DNA of 64,000 bases from Antilocapra americana (Eukaryota > Chordata > Mammalia > Artiodactyla > Antilocapridae), in the NCBI GenBank assembly GCA_007570785.1, contig ML660774.1:8943969-9007968 (forward strand), written 5' to 3'. Shown here piece after piece: positions 45,506 to 56,510 of this stretch. Within the stretch, counting starts at the first letter, position 1; each line of letters opens with the position of its first letter. The notes under the pieces are model-generated. The model was not told where the DNA came from and made no database searches. It worked only from the letters and a program-made list of their open reading frames with translations. The position numbers were made by a program, and so were the translations under genes.

Positions 45506-46062
45506 AGAAAGGAGGTGATAGCTGAACTGCATCTTGAAGGATGAGCAGGTATTCCCTGGGTTTGCAAAGATTCCCCAGGTTGAGGTAAAGTTGCAAATCA
45601 GGAGATAGAATATCTTGAAAGAAAAAGTAAATAAAATATGACATGGTATTTGGAATAATGTAATCCAACCAGAGAGGGAGAGGGGCCATGAAACAAGGGG
45701 AACATACAGCAGGAATTAGGAGGATTATGCCACACTAAGGAGTCAGGTTGGATTCAGCATCTTTCTCCATCTGAACAGTGGAGTGACATGGCTGGCTTTC
45801 TGTTTTAGGAAGAACACTCTAGAAGCAACATAGCGGGTATTACTGGAGGTGAGGCGAGAATAATTGTGGTAAGACTTTTTAGAAGGTTACTGTGGTATTC
45901 CATGAGAAAATAATGAAAGCTTCATGGGAAATTTTAAGTTTGAAAATTGTTTGGCTGTTTGTTTATTCAGACGCAAGTGACATAAAACATTGTATAAGCT
46001 TCTGTGAAGATCTGATACAGCTATATACTATGAAATGTTTACCACAAGTAGTTAGTTACCCT
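45506..46062. other. Possible ancient repeat, not assigned
   Basis: About 560 bases. The part around 45740-45870 (cagtggagtgacatggctgg, gaacactctagaagcaac) resembles a very old, common mammalian repeat that I cannot name. No gene signal. Confidence 0.3.
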
Positions 46063-46140
46063 TGCACATGTGTGCTCAATCACGTCCAAATCTTTGTGAC
46101 CCCATGGATTGTAGCCCACCAGGCTCCTTCATCTTTGCCT
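46063..46140 (-). repeat. BovB/Bov-tA 3'-end scrap, antisense
   Basis: About 78 bases matching the shared 3' end (gtgaccccatggattgtagc, caccaggctcctt). Abuts the old L1 that follows. Confidence 0.75.
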
Positions 46141-47010
46141 CACATAATTACGACTCTGTCGCTGTTATTATAGTGAGAACATTAAAACTCTACTCTCACG
46201 GCAACTTTTCTGTGTAAAATTCAGTGTTGTTAACTGCAGTCAGCATGCCGTACTTTAGATTCTTGAAAGTTATCCATCTTAAAACCAGAAATCTAACCTA
46301 CCACTCAGCCCCTGGCAACTACCACTCTACTCTGTTTCCATGAGTCTGATGTCTTCAGATTCTACATGTAAGTGATATCACACAGTATTTGTCTTTCTCT
46401 CATTTATTTCACTTAGCATAATTCCCTCAAGGTCAAGATCTCCTTCTTTTCTATGGCTGAATAACATTCTATTGTATCCATACATATATAGTTCATTTTT
46501 TAATCCATTCATCCAGTGATGGACTCAAGTTCTTTCCATGTCTTGATTATTGTGAATAATGCTGCAGTGAACATGGAGGTAGTGTGGATATCTCTTTGAA
46601 ACAGTTACTTCATTTCCTTTGGATATATACCCAGGAGTGGAGTTGCTGGATCAGGTGGTAGTTCTGTTTTCAATTTATTGAGGAATCCGTACTTTCTCCA
46701 TAGTGGCTGCATCAATTTACATTCTACCATCGGTGCATCAGGGTTGTCTTCTGTCTATCTTTGCTAATACTTGTCTTTGGTCTTTTTGATAATAGCCATT
46801 CTGACAGGTGTGAAGTGGTATCTCGTGGTTTCAACTGGTAGTTCTCTGGTAATTAGTGATGTTTAGTACCGTTTCAATGTACTTGTTGGCCACTTCTGTG
46901 TCTTCTTTGAACAAATGCCTATTCACATCCTCTCTGATCTTTTTTCATTCAGATTTTCTTTTTTGCTATTGAGCTATATGAGTTCCTTATATATATTAGG
47001 ATATTCTAAT
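46141..47010 (-). mobile_element. Old L1 (L1M-like) fragment, antisense
   Basis: About 870 bases on the minus strand from the 3' part of an ancient L1. Typical + strand phrases: tcatttatttcacttagcat, tccattcatccagtgatgg, ttggatatatacccaggagt and gccattctgacaggtgtgaa. No frame survives. It ends near an A/T homopolymer at about 47025-47044. Confidence 0.88.
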
Positions 47011-48580
47011 AAGATCCTTTATTATTTTTTTTAAAAAAAAAAAACCTCCTAAAAAAGCCAAAGACAAAATGTTGTTTTGTGATCATAATAATGAAGAATA
47101 TAGCACAGTTTCCTCAGTATGCTTTCCTTTTTCACTCTGAGACTACTGTTGACAGAGAACTCCTATCGTCTTCTCCTTTGTGTAATTAAAAAAGTAAATT
47201 GTGTGGAATGTTCCTTTCTTGTCTCATTTCCATATATCCTTGCTCCAGTCAACCAAATTATACTCGATTCTAGACACAGAAACAAATCAACTGTGGGTAG
47301 AGAATATGAACAAAAGAGCACATCTGATTCTAGTGAACATTTCTGTTTAGTCCAGCGTTCACCAAATTGGATATTTTATGGAAATTCAACAATCTCGCCA
47401 AAAGTGAAAATAAAGTCTTCATCTTCCTGTAGGAGGCATGTTTTATAGAAAGAGCTGATCTTCAAAACCAGATTCCATGTGCAAAGAATCTGTGTGATTT
47501 ACTTATCATACATTTGCCTTCTCATCCACATCTACTGTCCTCCTGCCTTTGAACTCACACTTGTGAGCTTCTAATGCAGTGGTAGTTCATTATTCTTTAT
47601 TCGAGAGCCACAGAGCATCCCAGGGCAATGATAATATCAGCACGCTTAGAAGGTTTCCAACACAGGCATCTGGTACCGTCTATCAAGCCTTAAAGTTAAG
47701 CGTGGTGGGTATAGTGGAAACGCCGTGTGGAAATTTTAAACTCCAGGCATTTGGAGTTTAAACTCCAGGCAGTTGTATTTATTGGTGGCATCCTGCCAAA
47801 CTCAAACGCAGCCACTGTTTCTTATGACATATTAGCAAGGATATTAGTGGGGAAAATAATCCAAAAACCACGGGTATATTTGCCTATTTGCAAAGCTACT
47901 TTTCTGCTAAGCATAAAAGCATTTACTTTTCATTACAGAGAAGAGATAAGCTCAGACTTCTAATAGGAAAAAGAAAAAAGTTTAAACCCAAGTGAGAGCT
48001 GCTTTGAGAACATGTCTCTCTGAGCATGTGCATTAAGGAACTAGCATGTCACAGTGCAGTCACAAACCGGTGACCTCCAGGCTAATCCACTCTTTTCTGT
48101 CTTTTGGGGAGGCATATTTAATGTTTAAAAAATAAATTTTGTTGTATTCTACTATATAGGTAAAATACTGTTAAACTACTCTCTCCTAATCTGAGGATTC
48201 TGAACTACCCCTCACAGGTCCTGAGTCTAGCAGACCTTTGAATTAACCACCTTGGGAGTATAAAAATGCAGAGACCTAGGAATTAGACACAGGCTATTTT
48301 AATTACCAAGTTCAACTGTCATATGAGAATAATATTATTCAATTTATGTAGACTTTGAGAAAACTTAATAAAATCACCAAACGGTGAAAAATGTTTGTCA
48401 CTTAGTGGGAGCTCAAAATGGTTTCTTACTTAGCAAGTATAATTAATAATAAATTCTATATCAAATCAATTTAGTTAGAACCCCTTGATTTCTTCCAATA
48501 GTTCACTTCTTATTTTAATTCTCCATCACAAATTTTCTGCCTTTCTCTTTTTGTAGTCCTTAATCTTTTAGGAACTGCAT
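47011..48580. other. No recognised feature; 16-bp perfect palindrome
   Basis: About 1.57 kb with no repeat I can name. The ORF at 47119-47448 (plus strand, 109 codons) has no domain. A perfect palindrome, tggagtttaaactcca, lies at 47752-47767 within a local duplication (see findings). Confidence 0.5.
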
Positions 48581-48589
48581 GAGTTGTTT

Positions 48590-48810
48590 TAGGGCTTTCC
48601 CGGCAGCTCAGACAGTAAGGAAATTGCCTGCAATGCAGGAGACCTGGGTTCGATCCCTGAGTCAGGAAGATTCCCTGCAGGAGGAAATTGCAACCCACTC
48701 CAGTATTCTTGCCTGGAGAATTCTATGAACAGAGGAGCCTGGCGGGCTACAGTCCACAGGGTCACAAAGAGTCGGACACAACTGAGTGACTAATGCGCAC
48801 ACACACACAC
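48590..48810 (+). repeat. Bov-tA SINE with TSD
   Basis: Full-length Bov-tA with an intact B box (ggttcgatccc) and a short CA-repeat tail. Exact 9-bp target-site duplication gagttgttt at 48581-48589 and 48811-48819. Confidence 0.94.
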
Positions 48811-48871
48811 GAGTTGTTTAAAGCGTGCAAAGTCATCCTGGAGGTAAATCACCTTTTGTGAGTTCTCCTAT

Positions 48872-49190
48872 GCTACGGCCTGAGTGTTTCTGTACCCCTG
48901 CCAAAGTCCTTTGTTGAAAACCTAGGGCCCAAGGTTGATGGCGTTAGGAGGTGGGATATCTGGGAGGTGACTGGTGCCCCTATTAAAGAGAGCCGACAGC
49001 ACTAGCTCATCCCTCCCACCACACGAGGATACCATAAGAAAGAGGTCTGCAACCTGGAGGAGGGCTCTCCCTCAGCCCCGTGGACCCCTGACCTCAGAGG
49101 TCCAGCCGTCAGGGTTGTGAGGAACAAGTCTCTGTTGTCGATAAGCTCCCCAGTCTGTGGTACTCTGCTACAGCAGGCCCAACACATTTA
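48872..49190 (+). repeat. MaLR LTR (MST/MLT1-like), sense
   Basis: Landmarks in order: ggcctgagtgtttctgtacc, gatggcgttaggaggtggga, ccctattaaagagagccgac, tctctgttgtcgataagctc and tgtggtactctgctacagca. A single diverged LTR with no internal sequence. Confidence 0.78.
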
Positions 49191-50007
49191 CAGCCTTCCA
49201 GGTTCCCTGCTTGCGGTGGGACTGTCTCCAAGCTCTATAAGCAAACATTTCAAAACCACAGTGAGATGCTGCATATGCGACTCATGAGGTAATATAATCT
49301 CTCCATTTCTCAAAGCACAATGAAGAAAAGACAACAAAGTCAGCAAGCGGTAAACGTTACCAAGATAAACTAATTGTCAAATGAGAAAATCTGTATCTAA
49401 GAAACTATTAGAAAGGAGCAATCCCAAGGACAGATTTGAAAACTAAAGGTCATTTTCTGTGTATGTTGAAGAGTAATACAAACTAGGAAATAGTCTTCTC
49501 TCGTACTCACAAGTGGAAACTTCCTACTTTTTCCTTTTTTTTCCCCCTCAAACCAGTTCATTCCGCATTCTTTTCTCCTGGAGGTATATATGACTTTCCA
49601 AACAAGTTCTCTCACTTTTTCCCTTGGGTTATTTTCTTGTCCTGTCTTATTTCTCCTCTTGCCTCAGGGAATCCTTTCAAAACAACTCATAAGGGTCACA
49701 TAAAGCAAAACAATATTTACCTTTGTTTTCCATGAACTCCAGCCTCCTTGCAAACAGTTACGAGCTTTGCTGGGGGCGGGTGGGAGAGGGAAGAGGAGCC
49801 AGGGTGATTTCAGAAGCACACAGAGCCTAGGGTCAGGGAGAGGGCTGCTGTGCATCTTAGACATCTCGGGCTCCTGGTTCCGCAGTTCTGACTGGAGACC
49901 TTCTAGGGCTTGAGTCAGCAGTCTCACACCCCTCAGACCTTTCCTTTGCTTGTCACCACTGTTAACATTGGTGCCACTGATTCGATGGGTTTAATTTTTT
50001 TACTCAA
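49191..50007. other. No recognised feature
   Basis: About 820 bases. ORFs of 72 and 87 codons on the minus strand have no domain. Nothing else is recognised. Confidence 0.45.
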
Positions 50008-50119
50008 ACATGAGTCTGAGCATGCTCCAGGAGATGGTGAAGGAGAGGGTAGCCAGGCGTGCTGCAGTCCATGGGGTTGCAAAGAGTCGGACATGACTGA
50101 GCAACTGAACAACAACAAG
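50008..50119 (+). repeat. BovB 3' terminal stub
   Basis: About 110 bases of the BovB 3' UTR (gtctgagcatgctccagg, gccaggcgtgctgcagtcc) ending in a CAA-repeat tail. Extreme 5' truncation. Confidence 0.88.
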
Positions 50120-51247
50120 TGTTCACGGTCTTTGGGTGGAAGAGGCTTTTCCACACAATGCTGACTGACACCAGAAATAGGTACACCAAAAAAAAAAAAA
50201 AAGACTTCTGTTTCTTTTAAGCAATGTTATGGAAGCAAAGAAAAATCTGTTTGTGACTCGCTACTACCTTCCCTTTCACACTCCTCCTCTCTCTGAGTCA
50301 CCCTGTTTATATCAGGTTCCTTTGCACCTGGCCATCTCACTGGGAAATGATTTTTTCCTTTCTCCCAGCCTCACATTTCATGTTCTTCTAACAATATATA
50401 TACAGGACGAGACACAGTACTTGTCTTCTGCATCAGATTGTCAAGATTGGTCGAATTTAATCATACTTTCTTTTTTTCATGCTGGATATAAATTATTTGA
50501 GGACAGGGACTGAATCTCCTCTTGTGTCCATAGCTTAAAGTACTGAATGCCCTGCCCTGGGCACAGGATATTCCCTGTAAATTTTAACTGAATTGAACTG
50601 AACTACAGTTTTGGCTTTTATGGGAGATGAGGAAAATAAAAATTCCAAATCCATCACGTCAACCTCTCCATTAAAATTCCCATTTTCTAATGATTCCCTT
50701 TAAAACATTAAGGCAAGTACAGTGGAAAAATTCAGTTTGGGGAGTCAGAAGATAGAGTTTAAATCTCAATACTCAATTATGCTTTGGGTCTTCCTCTTTG
50801 AAACTATGAAATGAAGTGAGGTCTTCTTCATGGAGAGGCGGTGCAGAACAAAAGGTGTTAACATATATCCCCATCTAAGAAGGATTTGTACTTTAAAAAG
50901 GGGAACAACGTGGGACTGGCCAGAGCACTCACAGTAGATGAATACGTCAGAAGATAAGGCTTTGTTCCAGAGACCAAGATGGGTCCCTCTCTTCCTCCAC
51001 ATTTAAGCATTTGATTTTATGCTAAATTGTTTTTTTTTTATTATATACAAACAACTTTACCTAATAATTGTTCAAATAAAAGCATACAGTACATGATTTG
51101 TTGAAATATTTTCTACCAAGTGGGTCTAAAAACCTGCCTTAGTTGGAAAGGATCCAAGACATACTCTGTATGAAATTTTCCTGAGAGAAGGAAAAGGAGC
51201 CAAGAAAGAAAGATTAAATCCGAGAAAATTAGGCAAAACTCTATACT
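50120..51247. other. No recognised feature
   Basis: About 1.1 kb with A- and T-homopolymers (about 50189-50201 and 51029-51037) but no repeat I can name. Confidence 0.5.
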
Positions 51248-51372
51248 GATGCCTGGAAAAGGGCATGGCACCCACTCCAGTATTCCTGCCTGGAGAGTTT
51301 CATGGTCAGAGGAGCCTGGTGGGCTACACTCCCTGGGGTTGTAAAGAGTCAGACACGACTTAACGAATGAAC
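51248..51372 (+). repeat. Bov-tA SINE, 5'-truncated
   Basis: The 3' half of Bov-tA only, beginning at cctggaaaagggcatgg. The tRNA-like head is absent. Confidence 0.88.
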
Positions 51373-51479
51373 ACCATACTGTCACCTGCCCTTCTTGATT
51401 TGTACACAGCTCCCAGAGATTACTGGAGCTACTGTGCCACAGAAGGGTGGTTCTTACTACTGCTCAGTAAGGTGACTGT

Positions 51480-51812
51480 GTGGATCACAATAAACTGTGG
51501 GGAATTCTTAAAGATATGGGAACACCAGACCACCTGACCTGCCTCTTGAGAGACCTGTATGCAGGTCAGGAAGCAACAGTTAGAACTGGACATGGAACAA
51601 CAGACTGGTTCCAAATAGGAAAAGGAGTATGTCAAGGCTGTGTATTGTCACCCTGCTTATTTAACTTTTATGCAGAGTACATCATGAGAAATGCTGGGCT
51701 GGAAGAAGCACAAGCTGGAATCGAGATTGCCGGGAGAAATATAAATAACCTCAGATATGCAGATGACACCACCTTTATGGCAGAAAGTGAAGAAGAACTA
51801 AGAGCCTCTTGA
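51480..51812 (+). pseudogene. BovB reverse-transcriptase core, frameshifted
   Basis: 110 open codons. Reverse-transcriptase motif QGCVLSP is at residues 52-58 and the catalytic YADD loop is intact at residues 93-96. Residue 51 is Cys where BovB usually has Arg. The frame ends at a premature stop because one base is missing near 51800 (ctaagagcctcttga); the protein continues in the next frame at 51809. Lacking the N-terminal domains and the frame, it cannot function. Confidence 0.92.
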
Positions 51813-52180
51813 TGAAAGTGAAAGAGGAGAGTGAAAAAGTTGGCTTAAAGCTCAACATTCAAAAAACTAAGATCATGGCATCTGGTCCCATCACTTCATG
51901 GCAGATAGATGGGGAAACAGTGGCTGACTTCATTGTTCTGGGCTCCAAAATCACTGTAGATGGTGACTGCAGCCATGAAATTAAAAGACACTTACTTCTT
52001 GGAAGGAAAGTTAAGACCAACCTAGACAGCATATTAAAAAGCAGAGTCATTACTTTGCCAACAAACGTCCGTCTAGCCAAGGCTATGGTTTTTCCAGTGG
52101 TCATGTTTGGATGTGAGAGTTGGACTATAAAGAAAGCTGAGCGCCAAAGTATTGATGCTTTTGAACAGTGGCATTGGTGA
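51809..52180 (+). pseudogene. BovB ORF2 C-terminal fragment
   Basis: 123 codons in the shifted frame, with VKEESEKVGLKLNIQKTK and MFGCESWTIKKAE. Ends at a TGA (cattggtgagga) where the family has a Gly/Arg-coding context, so a nonsense change truncates the true C-terminus. Confidence 0.9.
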
Positions 52181-52639
52181 GGACTCTTGGGAGTCCCTTG
52201 GACTGCAAGGAGATCCAACCAGTCCACCTCAAAGGAGACCAGACCTGGGTGTTCATTGGAAGGACTGATGTTGAAGCTGAAATACCAACACTTTGGCCAT
52301 CTCATGTGAAGAGCTGACTCACTGGAAAAGACCTGGATCTGGGAAAGATTGATGGCAGGAGGAGAAGGGGATGACAGATGATGAGATGGCTAGATGGTAT
52401 CATTGACTCGATGGACATGGGTTTGGGTGGACTCCGGGAGTTGGTGATGGACAGGGAGGCCTGGTGTGCTGCGATTCATGGGGTCGCAAAGAGTCGGACA
52501 CGACTGAGAAACTGAACTGAACTGAAGGTCACTATGTTCCAAACACGATCCTGCAAGCAAGGGTGAGTTATGCCCACAAAGAAGCTACTGCCAGGATTGA
52601 GTCTTGACAGGATTCATGTACCAGATTTACAGGAATGCT

Positions 52640-52764
52640 ATGTGACCATTTTTATTATCACCACTTTATGTGGACATTCGTGCTAGTTATCATGTGCTTT
52701 GATTGCCTGAAATCAACAATTTCAATCTCTTAAAAATTTGAAGGAAACATTAAACATATGTTTA
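52640..52764 (+). repeat. 125-bp direct repeat, left copy, flanking a SINE
   Basis: From atgtgaccatttttattat to catatgttta. The same sequence, about 87% identical by eye, begins again immediately after the SINE at 52956. It directly abuts the SINE's 5' end, as a target-site duplication would. Confidence 0.88.
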
Positions 52765-52955
52765 GGGGGTTCTCTGGGAGCTCAGCTGGTAAAGAATCCG
52801 CCTGCAATGTAGGAAATCCCGGGTTGATTCCTGAGTCAGGAAGATTCACTGGAGAAGGGAATGGCTACCCACTCCAGGATTCTGACCTGGAGAATTCCAT
52901 GGACTGTATAGTTCATGGGGTCACAAAGAGTCAGATATGACTGAGCAATTTTCAC
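52765..52955 (+). repeat. Bov-tA SINE between long direct repeats
   Basis: Full-length Bov-tA (ggggttctctgggagctcag head; ctgagcaattttcac tail). Both ends abut the 125-bp direct repeat exactly, with no intervening bases. Confidence 0.92.
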
Positions 52956-53172
52956 ATGTGACCATTTTTATTATCACAACTATATGTGGACATCTTTCTA
53001 GTTACCACATGCTTTTTTGTTTGTTTGTTTGTTTGTTTTTTTATTTATTTATTTTATTTATTTATTATTTTTTTTTAATTGTTTTTGCCATACATTACCA
53101 CATGCTTTGATTGCCTGAAGACAACCATTTAAATCTCTTAAAATTTTGAAGGAAACATTAAATTTATGTTTA
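52956..53172 (+). repeat. 125-bp direct repeat, right copy, interrupted by an L1 tail
   Basis: Right copy of the repeat at 52640-52764. It is split by an antisense L1 tail at 53016-53094; removing that and one copy of its 14-bp duplication restores colinearity, apart from about 16 differences and one 1-base indel. Confidence 0.88.
53016..53094 (-). mobile_element. 79-bp L1 3' tail, antisense, with TSD
   Basis: T-rich block with GTTT and ATTT units (the L1 tail in antisense), then gtttttgccataca, the very end of the ruminant L1 3' UTR. Exact 14-bp target-site duplication ttaccacatgcttt at 53002-53015 and 53095-53108. Nearly all of the insert is tail; fewer than 20 bases of true L1 remain. Confidence 0.88.
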
Positions 53173-53464
53173 AAATGTTAAGCATGGAGCATATGCCCAC
53201 CCCAAATTATCCATCTTCAATTTTTCAGTATTTTATTTCTCTCCTGATATTCTGGTACCTATGGTGAGCAGTAGGAGCAGGTAAATACGTTGCTTGTTTG
53301 CCTTCATAAATAACTCATTAAAAATGATTTGAGAAAATTAAGATAGATGTGCACATTCAAAGTATCCTTAATGAGATTGGGACTTTAAAGTAAACTGACC
53401 CTAAGAGTCCCTTATATGAAAACAGTTGGGAATCTAACGAGAACATTGAAAAGACTTTAGCTAA

Positions 53465-53950
53465 GCTGTAATCATATTCTCTATTTTGGATGCTGGCAAT
53501 TTATGTTGAAGTAAAGTCCTGAACTTTTGTTTGTGGGGGGTTTTGATTACTGATTCAACCTCCTTACTAGCAATTACTCGATTCACATTTTCTATTTCTT
53601 TCTGATTCAGTCTTAGAAGATTGTATGTTTCTAAGAACTTACTAATCTCTCCTAGGTTGTCCAATGTACAGGTGTATAACGGCTTACTGTGGTCTCTTAC
53701 GGTCCTTTGTATTTCTTAGATACAGTTGTAATTCTCTTTCTTCTCTGGTTTTGAGTATTCTCTCTCTCTCCTTTTTAACAACTCTAGCTAAAGGTTTGTC
53801 AATTTTGCTTTTTCAAAGAACCAGCTTTCAGTTTCATTGATCTTTTCTATTGTCCTTTTAGTTTCATTTATTTCTGCTCTGATTTTTATTATTTCCTTCT
53901 TTCTACTAACTGGGCTTCATTCGTTCTTCATGTAAGTGGTCTCATTTTCT
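53465..53950 (-). mobile_element. Old L1 ORF2 fragment, antisense
   Basis: Minus-strand L1 ORF2, in the region leading into the reverse transcriptase. A 67-codon frame (53461-53664) reads LRLNQKEIENVNRVIASKEV, a well-known L1 segment; upstream + strand text ccagctttcagtttcattga is also typical. Broken elsewhere. Confidence 0.88.
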
Positions 53951-55701
53951 TTTCACTCACAGTGCAATTTCTGTGGAAAGCACATTCACCATTTCAGGTC
54001 ATTAAGTAAATTTCTGCTGCAGGGGCTTGTGGCATAATTTATTCTTGAATTTGGTTTAGTGTTTTTGAACTTTCGTATTTTAATAATATCTCTACATACA
54101 GTCTAAAATTTTAGTGTATCTCTATGTATTTTTAGAATAAATGAAGTACTGCATTGAAACCATCAATTCAAATACTCTTAATCACGCAAAAAAGGTCTTG
54201 AAATTGCACCTCGTCACAAAGTCTTCCCTAGATAAATGTAGGTGAGGAATATTTGTTTCCCCTTCTACTATTTGTACCTGAATTATTCATGAGTCTTCAA
54301 CTTTACCTCCAAAAGACACTTATTAGACTGCTTGCATGTTTTTTGGCTAACTGGTTTGAAGTCCCTTTGTCTAAGGACATAAATATTTCTTTTATGTTGG
54401 AGACAATGCTTCCTTAAATTATACGTTCTTTACAGAACAAACCTTTTCCTGACATATTTAACTTGATCTCTTAAGAACTTCCTGGTGAGAATTTACAGAG
54501 ATGAGCGTTAAATGGAAGTTTGAGGTCAGTCACTTTTTCTGAAAGGCAGGCAGGTTGGTATCGAGTCCCCAGCCTTTTCAATATTTCTTTTAATTACCTT
54601 GAAAGTAAACATGCTTCCCTTTTGAGTTGTGTTTCTTCAATTAATAAGATAACAGAGTAGTGTTTACAGGACATTAGCTGCTCCTCAGTGATAGCAAGCC
54701 AAGTGCAGAAGCTACATCTGTAATTGGTTTTCTGATACAGCCTTCGCAAACACACTAAGAGTGGAGTTCATGGAAGGGATAAATGGATTTAGTTACCTTC
54801 ACACATTGCCTTCAAAGAGTGGTTTAATTATGTTTCCTTATAGCAGCTTCCCTTCCCCCAACCCATTAGAGCTTTCTGATTTATGACACAGTAGTTGTAG
54901 CATTCCCAGTAAAGACAGGAGTTTCTCTTGTCAGAAAGTGTAGCTCCATGGTGAAACTGCTCTGAGAAAATAAATGAGGTTCTAATAGTCCTGGATTATT
55001 ACCAAAGGCAGGGTCAAGGAAACAACTTTTACTTTTTTTATTAACCACATATACCAATAAAATTCTAAATTACTAATTTGTATGATTTATGCTTATACAT
55101 ACATACATATATTTATAAATGAGTCAAAGAGACATCTAAATAAATGCTTCCTAGTAATGTTATTTTTCTATAGCATCTAAACCACTTGAAAACTCTACGA
55201 TTGGTTATACTTAGGCATGTATGTTACTTATGTAGGTCAAAATGATACCTGAAGGGCCAAGGGACATTTGTTCTTACTAACACTGCACACTTTTAATCAG
55301 TGTCAAGACGTTTCTTCCTTGTTCTTACAAAGGAAAATTCATTTACAATGCAATGTTACCATTTTCTGACTAGACTGTGTACTGGAACCTTCTCATAAAT
55401 GGACTGCTACCAATAAATAATCACATGCTACAAGCCCTTATACTTAAACGATTTCAATTGTTTTGAAATGTGTCTCACATTTTGTATCTGATAGGTATGA
55501 CTACAACTTGAGGTAAAAAGCAGTAACAATGCATGTGAGAGACCTCGATGAATAAAGCCAAGTCTGTTTCCAGCAGGCTCACGGTCCAGAAAGTGAAACC
55601 AGCAAGAGAGCAGGTCATAGCATCACAATATAATCACCACAGGCACAGTTACCATAATACATCCAAAGCACGGGTGAGTGTTCCTATGAATGATGTTTAA
55701 A
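53951..55701. other. No recognised feature
   Basis: About 1.75 kb of AT-rich DNA with no repeat I can name and no long ORF. Confidence 0.5.
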
Positions 55702-55884
55702 CCGACTCTTTGTGACCCCACGGATTGTAGCCTGCCAGCTCCTCTGTCAATGGAGACTCTCTAGGCAAGAATACTGGAGTGGGTAGCCTCTTCCTCCTCC
55801 AGAGGATCTTCCCAAGCCAGGAATCAAACCCAGATCTCCTGCACTGCAGGCAGATTCTTTACCAGCTGAGCTACCAGGGAAGCC
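55702..55884 (-). repeat. Bov-tA SINE, antisense
   Basis: Antisense Bov-tA with an intact head region (ccagctgagctaccaggga). Directly abuts a sense L1 3' end. Confidence 0.9.
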
Positions 55885-56012
55885 ACTGGGGTAGGACGGA
55901 TACACATATATGCATGACTGAGTCCCTTTGCTGTTCACCAGAAGCTATCACAACACTGTTGATTGGCTATCTTTCAATACAAAATGAAACATTTTTAAAA
56001 AAAGAACAAAGT
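55885..56012 (+). repeat. Artiodactyl L1 3' end
   Basis: ggacggatacacatatatgc, ctgagtccctttgctgttca and ctttcaatacaaaatgaaac, matching the same 3' UTR subfamily as 58830-59047. Its 5' limit is the antisense SINE. Confidence 0.75.
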
Positions 56013-56510
56013 CTTTAGGATGATTCAGGAGCCACAACAAAGAACCAGGCTCCTAAAATGACTCTTGGTCCTTCTGTATTCAGAGAAGCACCAGTGAGTG
56101 CATGACCAAGTAACAGTCACTCTCAGGAAGCTGCAGAGAAGACCAGATGCTGCCTTTCGGGGGGTGATTGTGAAGAGTGAAGATCAGATTTTGGCCGCTG
56201 TGGGAAAAGAGGGCAGCCTGGGAACGCTTCAAATGTGCCTCCCTCATACACATTTCCCATTTAAGTTTAAGAATAGCTTTGAGTCATGTAGGTAAGACCT
56301 AAGTAAAAGACAGGTTTAATTAAAATTTTTTAATCTAATTACCTCTGTTAGTCGTCATTACAAGTCGTAGGGCAAGGTCTTTAATCTGAAATATTTCTTT
56401 AGTATGCACTGCAGAAGTTGAGAAAATACTTCCTAGACTTAATTCAGATGACTGAAGTTCTTATCATATATAGTTCTGTTCTCTGCAACAGTCAGTCAGT
56501 CTGCGTGAAT
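56013..56510. other. No recognised feature
   Basis: About 500 bases. A 65-codon ORF (56098-56295, plus strand) has protein-like composition but no recognisable domain or splice sites. Confidence 0.4.

Larger units (their letters stand above)
51464..52529 (+). mobile_element. BovB LINE, 3' ~1.07 kb
   Basis: 5'-truncated within the reverse-transcriptase domain, running to the tail aaactgaactgaactgaa. The best-preserved reverse-transcriptase core in the window: two long frames cover almost all of it. Recent relative to the 17-22 kb copy. Confidence 0.95.
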
